From Agrococcus sp. Marseille-Q4369 (lineage in GTDB: Bacteria; Actinomycetota; Actinomycetes; Actinomycetales; Microbacteriaceae), in the NCBI RefSeq assembly GCF_018308945.1, contig NZ_CP070501.1, positions 1,178,001 through 1,242,000 on the forward strand: a stretch of DNA of 64,000 bases, in the 5' to 3' direction. The notes beneath the pieces were generated by a model that was given only the letters and a program-made list of their open reading frames with translations, was not told where the DNA came from and ran no database searches. Position 1 is the first letter of the stretch; each line of letters begins with the position of its first letter. The translations under genes were made by a program, and so were the position numbers. This document shows positions 34,504-43,445 of the stretch, piece by piece.

Positions 34504-35679
34504 GTGACCAACCCCGCCCCAGAACCGTCGGTCGAGTCGTGCGCTCCCGCCGAGGGCGCAACCACCCGCCGAGCGCTGCGCGAGCGCGAGCGTGCCGCCC
34601 AAGCCATCGCCATGACGGGCGCCGAGGCTCGCGCGAGTGCACGAGTCACCGTGCGTCACGGCGCTCCGCCCCTCTACACGACTCGTGCGGCGCTGCGAGC
34701 GCGAGCAACGCAGACCGCGCGTGAGCTGCACGTCACCATGGCGGAAGCCGTCCCGGCGCAACGGGCGGCATCGGCCCCGAACCCCGCTCTCGGCGCCGAC
34801 GAAGCCCCGTCGGCGAGGGCGCCGGCCCGACGCCCCGTGCGGCTGACCGCGCGCGAGGTACGGCAGACGCCCCACGCGTCCCCACGCCCGCGGCGCATCG
34901 GGAGCGCTCGAGGAATCGCGAGGAAGGTCACCGCTGCGAGCGCGCTCGCGTTCATCGGAGCACTCGTCGTGGTGACGACGCTCCCGGCGCAAGCGATGCA
35001 GGCGCCCGACCGGCTCGATCCCCAGGTGGCATCGATCGAGCCGGAGTCGCAAGAGCTCGCACCGATCGATGCCGAGGGCGAGACCGTGTTCACGCGCGAC
35101 GACATCATCGTCACCGATCCCGTCGCGGCCGCCACGATCTCCGACGACGAGCTCGCGCGGTACCAGTCGGTGGCCGATGCAGAGCCCCGCGGATCCTCCT
35201 ACGGTGGCGACCCGGCGCTGCCCGACGTCTGGAGCATGCTCCAAACGGATTACGTGCAGAGCCCGTTCCCGGGCCTCGCGCAGCTGCGGATCACGAGCCC
35301 GTTCGGCAACCGGGCCGGTGGATTCCACGGAGGCACCGACATCGCGCCGGGACTCGGCACCGAGATCCGACCGATCGCGAACGGCGTCGTCTCCGAGGTC
35401 TGGCAGGGCGACAACCCCGGTGGCGGCGGATACGTCGTCTTCATCGATCACAACATCGACGGCCAGTTCGTGCAGTCCTGGTACGCGCACATGGTGCCCG
35501 GCTCGATCCAGGTCGAAGTGGGTCAGGTCGTCGACGTCACGACCGTCATCGGCCAGGTCGGGAACTCCGGCCGCTCCACCGGTCCCCATCTGCACCTCGA
35601 GCTGAAGAACGCGGACTACGTCTCCTTCGACCCGATCCTGTGGCTGCAGACTCGAGAGCTCAGCCTCGAGCGGCCCTGA
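34504..35679 (+). CDS. Secreted M23-family metallopeptidase, island copy
   Basis: 391 aa from GTG 34504. A long basic, Ala/Arg-rich cytoplasmic N-terminus (~130 residues, repeats of TxREL/RxR) precedes a transmembrane or signal helix (about 142-160, SALAFIGALVVVTTLPAQA). The catalytic part is nearly the same as the core M23 protein: GFHGGTDIAPG, GDNPGGGGYVVFIDHNIDGQ, WYAHM, GPHLHLE. Zinc ligands are intact. The ~100-base leader contains a 12-codon open frame (ATG 34442). The start is uncertain. Its place in a copper island suggests wall opening to assemble surface copper proteins, which is inference. Confidence 0.88.
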   Translation: MTNPAPEPSVESCAPAEGATTRRALRERERAAQAIAMTGAEARASARVTVRHGAPPLYTTRAALRARATQTARELHVTMAEAVPAQRAASAPNPALGADEAPSARAPARRPVRLTAREVRQTPHASPRPRRIGSARGIARKVTAASALAFIGALVVVTTLPAQAMQAPDRLDPQVASIEPESQELAPIDAEGETVFTRDDIIVTDPVAAATISDDELARYQSVADAEPRGSSYGGDPALPDVWSMLQTDYVQSPFPGLAQLRITSPFGNRAGGFHGGTDIAPGLGTEIRPIANGVVSEVWQGDNPGGGGYVVFIDHNIDGQFVQSWYAHMVPGSIQVEVGQVVDVTTVIGQVGNSGRSTGPHLHLELKNADYVSFDPILWLQTRELSLERP

Positions 35680-35709
35680 GCGACCGCTGCCCCGGCTGGT
35701 CGTTGCACG

Positions 35710-36135
35710 TCAGGCGTCCGTGATCGACGTCTCGACGTCGAGCTCCTCGCGGTTTCGTCGCGTGGCGCGGAACTGGCGCAGCTCGAGCTCGATCGGGAGG
35801 TCGGCGATTCCTGGCCCTCCCGATCGGACGTACTCGCAGAGCGCCGCGTTGACATCCGAGTCGTTCACGTCCCCGATCCACACCGGCTCGCCCTCCGATG
35901 CCGCGGCCGCTGGGACGACGACCACGACGTTCGAGTGCTCGCAGGCATCCAAGCACTTGCTCGGCGCGACCTGCGCCGACCGCCCGACCAACTCCCTCGT
36001 CTCGCGCAGGAGTCCGACGTGGTCCACGCCGGGATGCTTCGCTCGACTTCCGCAGTCGCCGCCCCTGCACACCACCACGGTGAGTGCGTGCCCGTCAGCT
36101 GCACGCTGCCGCCGCTTGTTCCTCGCGCGTGTCAT
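35710..36135 (-). CDS. Thioredoxin-fold 2Fe-2S ferredoxin-like protein
   Basis: 141 aa. C23-X4-C28 (VVVCRGGDCGS) and C61-X3-C65 (SKCLDACEHSN) are the four cluster ligands of the (2Fe-2S) ferredoxin-like fold. The C-terminus (SGGPGIADLP, ELELRQF) is typical of a family seen in actinobacterial metal loci. ATG 36135 sits 6 bases after TACGGT, so probably leaderless. The FAD reductase at 28571 could supply electrons. A decayed copy lies at 33530. Confidence 0.83.
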   Translation of the reverse strand: MTRARNKRRQRAADGHALTVVVCRGGDCGSRAKHPGVDHVGLLRETRELVGRSAQVAPSKCLDACEHSNVVVVVPAAAASEGEPVWIGDVNDSDVNAALCEYVRSGGPGIADLPIELELRQFRATRRNREELDVETSITDA

Positions 36136-36231
36136 GACGACACCGTATTGGTCGTGGCTGGTCAGCGGCACGCTGGCGGACCTCATAGGCTCACCCGGTA
36201 GCGTCTCCGATGCAGATCGGAGGAGGTGGCC

Positions 36232-36639
36232 ATGGATGCCTTGCGCAGCATGACCATGCCCGCTCCGATCCGAGCCCGCACGATGCTCGCCATGGCCGTC
36301 GCCGTGGCCGCGGTCATCGCGGGCCTCCTGGCCATGCACGTGCTCGGCGGTGGATCGCACCATTCCCCGCACGCGAGCGCGCCCGCGGTCGTGCACACGA
36401 CGGCGGCGGCAGAACAACCTGCTCCCGTCGGGCTCGATTGCGGCATGGTGGCATGCGATGAGCTCGGTCTGATGGTGGTGACTTGCGTCATCGCCCTACT
36501 GGCCGTCGTGGCGCTACTTCCGCTGGCCCGCGTTCGATGGACGATCCGGGCTGGCGCGCCGCCTCTGCGAGCGACTGCTGCTGCAGCTCGTGCAGTGCCG
36601 GGACCGTCCCTCATCCTGCTCTCGATCAGTCGGACATGA
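36232..36639 (+). CDS. DUF6153-like small membrane protein
   Basis: 135 aa. Two helices (about 18-38 and 79-98) flank a His-rich outer loop: LLAMHVLGGGSHHSPHA and a Cys pair in GLDCGMVACDELG. The pattern matches DUF6153, found beside DUF305 in copper loci. ATG 36232 follows GGAGGAGG; GTG 36226 overlaps that ribosome site and is unlikely. It is 73 bases upstream of DUF305 copy 2 on the same strand. Confidence 0.75.
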   Translation: MDALRSMTMPAPIRARTMLAMAVAVAAVIAGLLAMHVLGGGSHHSPHASAPAVVHTTAAAEQPAPVGLDCGMVACDELGLMVVTCVIALLAVVALLPLARVRWTIRAGAPPLRATAAAARAVPGPSLILLSISRT

Positions 36640-36712
36640 TCGCGCGACTCGGTTGCCCTGTGCATCCGAGCTCCGAACCGACCATGCTCCACCACTGAAA
36701 GAGATGCAAGAC

Positions 36713-37309
36713 ATGACCATGAAGTTCCGCGCGCTCGCACTGAGCGCCGTCGCGATCCCGCTGGTGCTCACCGGCTGCGCGACCAGCAGCAACCCGGCTC
36801 CGAGCAGCGAGCCGACGACCCCTTCCGCCTCCGCGACGGCGCAGGCGGCCTTCAACCAGGCCGACATCGTGTTCGCGAGCGGCATGATCGTGCACCACCA
36901 GCAGGCGATCAACATGTCAGAGATGGTGCTGGCGAAGGACGATGTCGATCAGGGCGTCCTCGAGCTGGCAGAGCGGATCCGAGCCGCGCAGCAGCCGGAG
37001 ATCGAGACGCTCGAGGCGATGCTCGCCGAATGGGGAGTGGATTCGTCTGAGCACGCCGGCATGGATCACGGCGGTGACAGCGGGATGATGTCGGAATCCG
37101 ACATGGCACTGCTGGAGGAAGCCCCGGGGCCCGAGGCGTCGCGGCTCTTCCTCGAGCAGATGATCATGCACCACGAGGGCGCCGTGGAGATGGCGCGCAC
37201 CGAGGTGACCGACGGCCAGGACGCCGAGGCGGTCGAGATGGCCGAGCGGATCATCGCCGACCAGTCCTCCGAGATCGCCGAGATGGAGTCGATGCTCTCC
37301 GAGCTTTGA
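36713..37309 (+). CDS. DUF305 lipoprotein, copy 2
   Basis: 198 aa. Signal with lipobox LVLTGC (Cys near 22). Two DUF305 repeats: IVFASGMIVHHQQAINMSEM (about 51-70) and FLEQMIMHHEGAVEMARTEV (about 145-164); the paired M-x-x-HH motifs are likely metal sites. Unlike copy 1 it has no membrane helices. ATG 36713 follows AAAGAGATG; good terminator downstream. Confidence 0.93.
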   Translation: MTMKFRALALSAVAIPLVLTGCATSSNPAPSSEPTTPSASATAQAAFNQADIVFASGMIVHHQQAINMSEMVLAKDDVDQGVLELAERIRAAQQPEIETLEAMLAEWGVDSSEHAGMDHGGDSGMMSESDMALLEEAPGPEASRLFLEQMIMHHEGAVEMARTEVTDGQDAEAVEMAERIIADQSSEIAEMESMLSEL

Positions 37310-37317
37310 CCCTTCGC

Positions 37318-37350
37318 TGATCGGGGCGGCGGGTGTCGCCGCCCCGATCA
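37318..37350. terminator. Strong terminator after DUF305 copy 2
   Basis: TGATCGGGGCGGCG-GGTGT-CGCCGCCCCGATCA, a perfect 14-bp stem, 9 bases past the stop. Confidence 0.85.
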
Positions 37351-37424
37351 GTCGTGCGGGCGGTGACGCCTGCCGCCGCGCCGCCATGCGCGCTTCAGCT
37401 TCCGGATGCCACGAAGGACACATC

Positions 37425-38273
37425 ATGCCCACCAATATTCGAATCGGTCGCCGCCTGCTCGCGGCCGCCGCCCTCTCGACCTCGATCGGCGCTCTCGCCT
37501 CCTGCGCCGCGCCCCCACCCTCGGTTGCCCTCACCGAGGACAATCACGTGCACGAGCTCGCCACCAGCCCTGACGGCCAGTCATTGCTGGTCGCGACGCA
37601 CAACGGACTGTTCACCGTCGACCTCGCCGACGGTGATGTCCGCGGTCCCGCCGGGGACCTGAGGATCGACCTCATGGGGATGGCTGTCGCCGAGCACGCT
37701 CTCCTCGCGTCGGGCCACCCCGGCACGAGCGGACCTCAACCCCTCCGCGGCCCCAATGTGGGCCTCATCCGCAGCGACGACCTCGGCGAGAGCTGGGATG
37801 CCGTCTCGCTCGAGGGTGTGGCCGACTTCCACGCGCTGACCTACGATCCGAAGGCGGAGACGATCGTCGGATCGCACGCCGGACAGCTGCTGATCAGCGA
37901 AGACATGGGTGTCAGCTGGCGCGAGGGCGCTGCCGTCGACACGTACGACCTGCTCGCCGCCGACCGAGGCCTGCTGATGACGAGCTTCGCCGGGCTCTCG
38001 AGCAGCCTGGATGGAGGCGGGACCTTCGAGCCGGTTGCCGATGCCCCGGCGCTCGTGCTGCTGGGCGGCTCAGGCGACGCCATCGTGGGCGTCGACCAGC
38101 AGGGCGCGCTGTGGGAGTCCGGCCCTGACGAGGCGTGGCGCGCGATGGGAACAACGCCGGAGCAGGTTTCCGCGCTCACGCGACTGCCCGATGGCGACGT
38201 CGTGGTCGCCGGGGAGTCAGGACTTCAGCGGACGAGCGACCAGGGACAGACCTGGCGTCCGTTGCAGTCCTGA
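37425..38273 (+). CDS. BNR/beta-propeller lipoprotein, copy 2
   Basis: 282 aa. Lipobox GALASC (Cys about 27). The propeller repeats SDDLGESWDAV, SEDMGVSWREG, SLDGGGTFEPV, TSDQGQTWRPL match copy 1 (29763) in order and spacing, as do DNHVHEL and NGLFTVDL. ATG 37425 has GAAGGA upstream. It precedes the TlpA gene by 28 bases, so the cytochrome c/thiol operon may start here. Confidence 0.87.
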   Translation: MPTNIRIGRRLLAAAALSTSIGALASCAAPPPSVALTEDNHVHELATSPDGQSLLVATHNGLFTVDLADGDVRGPAGDLRIDLMGMAVAEHALLASGHPGTSGPQPLRGPNVGLIRSDDLGESWDAVSLEGVADFHALTYDPKAETIVGSHAGQLLISEDMGVSWREGAAVDTYDLLAADRGLLMTSFAGLSSSLDGGGTFEPVADAPALVLLGGSGDAIVGVDQQGALWESGPDEAWRAMGTTPEQVSALTRLPDGDVVVAGESGLQRTSDQGQTWRPLQS

Positions 38274-38301
38274 CCGCTGCTGAGAGCCGATCGGAGGAAG
38301 C

Positions 38302-38877
38302 ATGCTGGGTTCGATTCGTCGGGGTCTTGTCGCGGTCGGCGCAGCCGCCGCGCTGCTGCTCAGCGGCTGCGCGGAAGGGCCCGCGGGGCAAGCGGGCGAC
38401 GCGGGCTACATCGCGGGCGACGGCATCGTCACGGAGATCCCGCTCGACGAGCGCACGAAGCCCGGATCGTTCAGCGGGCCGGTCGCGACCGGCGGCGAGT
38501 TCGACTCGGCGGAGCTCGACGGGGTCGCGCTCGTGAACTTCTGGTACGCCGCCTGTCCGCCCTGCCGCGTGGAGGCTCCCGTGCTGGCTGAGCTCCACGC
38601 CGAGTACGGCGACCAGGTGGACTTCATCGGCATCAACGTCCGGGACGGCGGCGCGCAGGCGACGGCGTTCGAGGAGGAGTTCGCGATCGAGTACCCGTCG
38701 GTCCTCGACGACGTCTCCGCGCAGGGTCAGCTCGCGTTCGCAGGCGTCGTGGCCCCCAACGCGGTCCCGTCGACGATCATCCTCGACGCCGAGGGGCGCG
38801 TCGCCGCGCGCGTCTCGGGCGCGGTCAGCGACACCAGCATCCTGTCGACGCTGCTGCGGGAGGAGCTCGAGCGATGA
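38302..38877 (+). CDS. TlpA/ResA-like thiol-disulfide lipoprotein
   Basis: 191 aa. Lipobox LLLSGC (Cys23), then a thioredoxin fold with VNFWYAACPPCRVEAPVLAE (CPPC about 94-97), INVRDG, and cis-Pro VPSTIILDAEG. It reduces apocytochrome c or copper-site cysteines outside the membrane, receiving electrons from CcdA encoded next (ATGA overlap). ATG 38302 follows GGAGG. Confidence 0.93.
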   Translation: MLGSIRRGLVAVGAAAALLLSGCAEGPAGQAGDAGYIAGDGIVTEIPLDERTKPGSFSGPVATGGEFDSAELDGVALVNFWYAACPPCRVEAPVLAELHAEYGDQVDFIGINVRDGGAQATAFEEEFAIEYPSVLDDVSAQGQLAFAGVVAPNAVPSTIILDAEGRVAARVSGAVSDTSILSTLLREELER

Positions 38878-39632
38878 TCCAGATGCTCGCGCAGCGAGCG
38901 CTCGACCCCGCCGCGGCGGTGCTGAGCGGCGAGCTGCTGCTCTCCGTGCCGGTGGCCCTGCTGGCCGGCATCGTGTCGTTCGCCAGCCCGTGCATCCTCC
39001 CGCTCGTGCCGGGCTACCTCGGCCTGATGGGATCGCTCGTCGGGGAGGACGGCGGGCGCGGTCGGCTCCTCGCGGGCGTGGCGCTGTTCGTCGGCGGCTT
39101 CTCCGCGGTGTTCGTGCTCGGCACCGCGCTCGTCGGTGCGGTGAGCTCGTTCCTCCTCGTGTGGTCCTCGCTGCTCGTCCGCGTGCTCGGCGTGCTGCTC
39201 ATCGTGCTGGGGCTGGTGTTCGTCGGTCAGATGCGCTTCCTGCAGCGCGTCTGGAAGCCGCAGCAGCTGAAGGCGGGCGGCATGTGGACGGCGCCGCTCG
39301 TCGGCGTGATCTTCGCGCTCGGGTGGACCCCCTGCTCCGGCCCGACGCTCGCCGCGATCAGCGCCCTCACGGTCACGACGGGCAGCGCGGGGCAAGGGGC
39401 CGTGCTGGGACTCGCGTACGCGCTGGGCCTCGGCATCCCGTTCCTGCTGCTCGCGGCCGGACTCGGGTGGATGGGCTCCACGATCGCGTGGATGCGACGC
39501 CACGTGCGAGCGATCAACATCGCGGGGGGCGCGATGCTGATCCTCATCGGCCTGCTGATGGTCACGGGCGTCTGGGACCTCATCATGAACGAGATGCAAG
39601 GGTGGATCGCCTCGTATGCCACGATCATCTGA
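38874..39632 (+). CDS. ccdA: CcdA thiol-disulfide transmembrane carrier
   Basis: 252 aa, six helices. Reactive cysteines in FASPCILPLVPGYLG (about 41) and GWTPCSGPTLAAI (about 154) carry electrons from cytosolic thioredoxin to TlpA. Overlaps tlpA by 4 bases and Ccs1 by 17. Confidence 0.95.
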   Translation: MIQMLAQRALDPAAAVLSGELLLSVPVALLAGIVSFASPCILPLVPGYLGLMGSLVGEDGGRGRLLAGVALFVGGFSAVFVLGTALVGAVSSFLLVWSSLLVRVLGVLLIVLGLVFVGQMRFLQRVWKPQQLKAGGMWTAPLVGVIFALGWTPCSGPTLAAISALTVTTGSAGQGAVLGLAYALGLGIPFLLLAAGLGWMGSTIAWMRRHVRAINIAGGAMLILIGLLMVTGVWDLIMNEMQGWIASYATII

Positions 39633-41223
39633 GTCGGGCCCGCTGCGGCCGGGAGACCACGTGGATGCGCCCGGCCGTGCTGCGCCGACCGCCGGGGGGC
39701 CGCGTCTAGGGCCCGCGGGCTGGGCGCGATTCCTGTGGCGCCAGCTGACCTCGATGAGGACCGCGATCGTCCTCCTGCTGCTGCTGGCACTCGCCGCGAT
39801 CCCGGGCAGCCTCGTGCCTCAGCGATCGAGCGACCCGAACGGAGTCATCCAGGTCCGCTCCGACAATCCGGGGCTCGTCTGGCTGTACGACGCGCTCTCG
39901 TTGCACGACGTCTACACGAGCCCGTGGTTCTCGGCCATCTACATCCTGCTGTTCACGTCGTTGGTGGGATGCGTCATCCCCCGGCTCGTGCACCACTCGA
40001 AGGCCATGCGAGCCGCACCGCCGAAGACGCCCGCGCGACTGTCGCGGCTCGTCGGCTTCCAGACCGCGCCGGGGACCGCGGACGATCTAGATCGCGCGGA
40101 GCGCATGCTGCGGCGCCTTGGGTACCGCACCGCGCGATACGGGCAGAGCGTCTCTGCTGAGCGCGGCTACCTCCGCGAGACCGGCAACCTGCTGTTCCAC
40201 ACATCGCTGCTCGCGATGATCCTCGTCATGGGCGTCGGCTCAGGCTTCGGCTACGAGGGGCAGCGCCTCCTCGTCGAGGGTCGCGGCTTCGCGAACACGC
40301 TCTCGAGCTACGACACCTTCTCGGCTGGGCAGTGGTTCGACGACGGCTCGCTGGAGCCGTTCGCCGTCCGTCTCGACGACCTCGAGGTGGAGTACGAGAC
40401 CGAGAACCGTCACGCGGTGGGCGCTCCGCTCGACTTCACCGCGCGAGTCGCCGTCAGCGAGCCGAGCGGTGAGCGGCCCGCCCAGATCAAGGTCAACGAG
40501 CCGCTCTCCGTCGCAGGCGCCGATCTCTACCTGATCTCGAACGGCTACGCGCCCCGCATCTCGGTGCGCGACCCCGACGGGAACGTCGTCTACGACGAGT
40601 ACACGCCCTTCCTCGCCCAGGACGACCTGATGACGAGCCTCGGCGTGATGAAGCTGCCCGACGGCCTGCGGCAGCAGCTCGGGTTGCGCGGGTTCTTCTA
40701 CCCGACAGCCGTGGAGCTGAGCAGCGGAGCACTCGCCTCCGGCTACACCGACGTGCTGAATCCGGTGCTCTCCCTGCAGGCGTTCACGGGAGACCTGGGA
40801 CTCGATGCAGGCATCCCGCGCTCGGTCTACTCGCTCGCGACGGACGAGATGACGCAGATCGCCGGTGGCGACTCGGGAGCGGAATCCCTGATCCTCGTGC
40901 CCGGCCAATCGCTCGAGCTCCCCGGCGGGCTCGGCACGATCGCGTTCGAGGACGTCCTGCGGTACGGGGTCATCGAATTGCACGTCGACCACACGCAGAC
41001 CGCGGTGCTCTGGATCACGATCGCGCTCATCCTCTCGCTGCTCGCATCGCTGCTCATCCCACGTCGCCGGATGTGGGTCAAGGCGACCGATGCGGGACTC
41101 GAGCTGGCAGGACTCGCGCGCGGAGAGGACCCGATGCTCGAGCGCGCGGTGGACGCCCTCGCGGTCCGCCTGCGTGACCGGGCCGCAGCGACGCATCCAC
41201 CCGGAGAGAGGATCACGACGTGA
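39616..41223 (+). CDS. Ccs1/ResB cytochrome c biogenesis protein
   Basis: 535 aa. N-terminal helices (TAIVLLLLLALAAIPGSLVP, about 51-70; SAIYILLFTSLVGCVIPRL), a third near 185-205, a large outside domain (NEPLSVAGADLYLISNGYAP) and a last helix (TAVLWITIALILSLLASLLI). With CcsB it forms the system II haem exporter and ligase. ATG 39616 lies inside ccdA's end. Confidence 0.93.
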   Translation: MPRSSESGPLRPGDHVDAPGRAAPTAGGPRLGPAGWARFLWRQLTSMRTAIVLLLLLALAAIPGSLVPQRSSDPNGVIQVRSDNPGLVWLYDALSLHDVYTSPWFSAIYILLFTSLVGCVIPRLVHHSKAMRAAPPKTPARLSRLVGFQTAPGTADDLDRAERMLRRLGYRTARYGQSVSAERGYLRETGNLLFHTSLLAMILVMGVGSGFGYEGQRLLVEGRGFANTLSSYDTFSAGQWFDDGSLEPFAVRLDDLEVEYETENRHAVGAPLDFTARVAVSEPSGERPAQIKVNEPLSVAGADLYLISNGYAPRISVRDPDGNVVYDEYTPFLAQDDLMTSLGVMKLPDGLRQQLGLRGFFYPTAVELSSGALASGYTDVLNPVLSLQAFTGDLGLDAGIPRSVYSLATDEMTQIAGGDSGAESLILVPGQSLELPGGLGTIAFEDVLRYGVIELHVDHTQTAVLWITIALILSLLASLLIPRRRMWVKATDAGLELAGLARGEDPMLERAVDALAVRLRDRAAATHPPGERITT

Positions 41224-42158
41224 CGATGGATCAATGGGACGCGGCAGCGCTGCTGGCCGTCTACTCGGCGATGGCGGTCTACACGCTCGCCTTCGCGGCG
41301 TTCGCCATCGATGTGGCGAAGCGATCGGCAGCCAGGTCCGCCGCTGACCGCGAGCTGGTGAGCGTCGGCGGCGGCTCCTCGGTGGGCGGGCAGACATCGC
41401 CCTCGATCGCTGCGGCCGAGGCTGGCCGCGGCGCTCGGATCGGCTTCGTCCTGACGGTGATCGGCTGGACTGTGCATGTCGCGGGCGCCGTCTTCCGGGG
41501 ACTGGCCGCCGGCCGCGTCCCGTGGGCGAACATGTACGAGTTCGCACTGACGGGCGTCGCGATCATCGTGGGCGTCTTCGTCTTGTCCCGGCTGTGGCGA
41601 GACCTCAGGTTCCTCGGCGTCTTCATCACCGGTCTCGCCGTGGTGTTCCTCGGCACCGCGACGGTCAACTTCTACGTGCCGCCGGTCCCCCTCCCTCCGG
41701 CCCTCCAGACATACTGGCTCGTCATCCACGTCTTCGTCGCCACGCTCGCGACAGGGTTCTTCGCCCTGGGCGCCGGATTGAGCGTCGTCCAGCTCGTGAA
41801 GGAGCGGCGGACCAACGGCTTCCTCCGATCGCTGCCGAGCGCTGAGCAGCTCGAGGACCTGGGCTACCGCGTCGGCGTGATCGGGTTCATCTTCTGGACC
41901 TTCACCCTCGTGGCAGGCGCGATCTGGGCGGAGCACGCGTGGGGGCGCTACTGGGGCTGGGACACGAAGGAGGTGTGGACCTTCATCATCTGGGTGCTGT
42001 ACGCCGGCTACATCCACGCGCGAGCGACTCGCGGTTGGCGCGGCTCCCGCTCCGCCTGGCTGCAGATCATCGGCTTCGCGGCCGTGGTGTTCAACTTCAC
42101 GGTCGTCAACCTCTTCTTCAAGGGTCTGCACGCGTACTCCGGACTCACCAGCGACTGA
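41220..42158 (+). CDS. ccsB: CcsB/CcsA (ResC) haem exporter-ligase
   Basis: 312 aa, GTG at 41220 overlapping the ccs1 stop; ATG 41226 is an alternative. Multi-helix protein with the haem-binding WWD-type motif WGRYWGWDTKEVW (about 240-252) and conserved histidines in WLVIHVFVATLATGFFALGA and LFFKGLHAYSGL. Completes the tlpA-ccdA-ccs1-ccsB operon. No c-type cytochrome gene is in the window. Confidence 0.94.
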   Translation: MTMDQWDAAALLAVYSAMAVYTLAFAAFAIDVAKRSAARSAADRELVSVGGGSSVGGQTSPSIAAAEAGRGARIGFVLTVIGWTVHVAGAVFRGLAAGRVPWANMYEFALTGVAIIVGVFVLSRLWRDLRFLGVFITGLAVVFLGTATVNFYVPPVPLPPALQTYWLVIHVFVATLATGFFALGAGLSVVQLVKERRTNGFLRSLPSAEQLEDLGYRVGVIGFIFWTFTLVAGAIWAEHAWGRYWGWDTKEVWTFIIWVLYAGYIHARATRGWRGSRSAWLQIIGFAAVVFNFTVVNLFFKGLHAYSGLTSD

Positions 42159-42494
42159 CGAGGACTGCTCGGAGGGCAGAGCGATCCGCGCTTGTCGGAC
42201 GCGGATGGCGCCGCAACCGCGGGCACCGCCAGTCTGGTGGCGAGGCACCGAACTGCCGCGGAGTTCTGCTCCGCCGCCTCCATCAGGTGGCGGGTGCCCA
42301 ACCGCCTTCCCGCTGCGCTCCGACGATCATTACGCTGGCGAGGTGCTTCCTGGCCGGGAACCGGGCGATCGCCATGGGCAGCCCGATCGGACAGCGAACG
42401 CTATCCCGCTGGGAAGTGTCGCCATGGGCCGCCGACTCCTCGAGCGAAGCTCGCACGCGACTCACCGCAACGGTGCCCCTGGAGGTGTCGGGGT
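42159..42494. other. 336-base gap between ccsB and the IS remnant
   Basis: No convincing ORF on either strand. It contains small GC hairpins and, at its end, the 16-bp copy of the tRNA-Arg 3' end. Confidence 0.5.
42470..42485. repeat. 16-bp copy of the tRNA-Arg 3' end (possible att site)
   Basis: ACGGTGCCCCTGGAGG occurs here and again at 44591-44606 over the 3' end of tRNA-Arg(CCT). Direct repeats of a tRNA 3' end typically mark attL/attR of integrative elements. Confidence 0.55.
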
Positions 42495-42557
42495 TCGTGA
42501 CATAGGTCTCACTTGATAGGTCCCTGATGAGTCGCGACATCGGTCACAGTCGCTGGC

Positions 42558-43079
42558 ATGTCTCGCGCTCGCGTCGCCGTCCTGATGATCGTCTCGAAGC
42601 AGCTGACGGTGACCGCTGCGGCGGCCGAGTACGGCATCACCCGCCGGCACCTCCATCGACTCCTGGCCCGGTACCGGGAAGGCGGCATCGACGCGATCGA
42701 GCCACGCTCCCGCGCGCCTCACAGCAGCCCGAGACGGACGCCGCCCGAGGTCCGCGAGCGGATCGTGCAGCTGCGGCGGCAGCTGAGCGCCGAGGGCCGC
42801 GACGCCGGCCCGGTCACCATCGGCTGGCACCTCGAGCGAGAGGGACACCTCGCGCCTTCGACGTCCACGATCCGCCGCATCCTGCACGAGGCCGGACTGA
42901 TCACCCCCGAGCCGCGCAAGCGCCCCCGGTCGTCGTGGATCCGGTTCGAGGCGGCGCAGCCCAACGAGACCTGGCAGTCCGACTTCACCCACTGGCGACT
43001 GGCCGACGGCAGCGACGTCGAGATCCTCAACTGGCACCCCACCGCGCCAACAACCGCGCAACACCCGGCGACACCTTGA
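42558..43079 (+). pseudogene. IS481 transposase, N-terminal part
   Basis: MSRARVAVLMIVSKQLTVTA, then AAAEYGITRRHLHRLLARYR, RSRAPHSSPRRTPPEV, and PNETWQSDFTHWRLADGSDV are the HTH domain and first catalytic Asp region of IS481 transposases. Normal sequence ends at EILNW; the catalytic core after it is lost. The stop codon (43077-43079) is the tip of the inserted IS3 element. Confidence 0.88.
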
Positions 43080-43133
43080 ACCGTCCCCGGTTTGATGCCG
43101 GTTCCTTTCGAGTCTGGAAGGAAGATAGTCATC

Positions 43134-43445
43134 ATGCCGAAGCAGATCCCGGAGGAGACGAAGCAGCGAGCGGTCCGGCTCGTGCTCGACCATCTCGATG
43201 AGTACCCGAACCTGACGACCGCGTGCGAGACGGTCTCGAAACGGCTCGGCTTCGGTGCCGAGTCGCTGCGCCGCTGGGTGCGGCAGGCGCAGGTCGACGC
43301 CGGCGACCGGCACGGTGCCTCGACGAGCGAGTCGGAGCGGGTGCGGCGGCTGGAGCGGGAGAACCGTGAGCTGCGCGAGGCGAACGCGATCCTGCGGGAC
43401 GCGGCGGTTTTCTTCGCCGGGGAACTCGACCCCCGACGCCGCTGA
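43134..43445 (+). CDS. IS3-family transposase OrfA
   Basis: 103 aa. Helix-turn-helix MPKQIPEETKQRAVRLVLDH, LGFGAESLRRWVRQAQVDAG, and a leucine-zipper-like LERENRELREANAILRDAA end. GGAAGGAAG lies upstream. The last codons overlap the OrfB frame. Confidence 0.93.
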   Translation: MPKQIPEETKQRAVRLVLDHLDEYPNLTTACETVSKRLGFGAESLRRWVRQAQVDAGDRHGASTSESERVRRLERENRELREANAILRDAAVFFAGELDPRRR

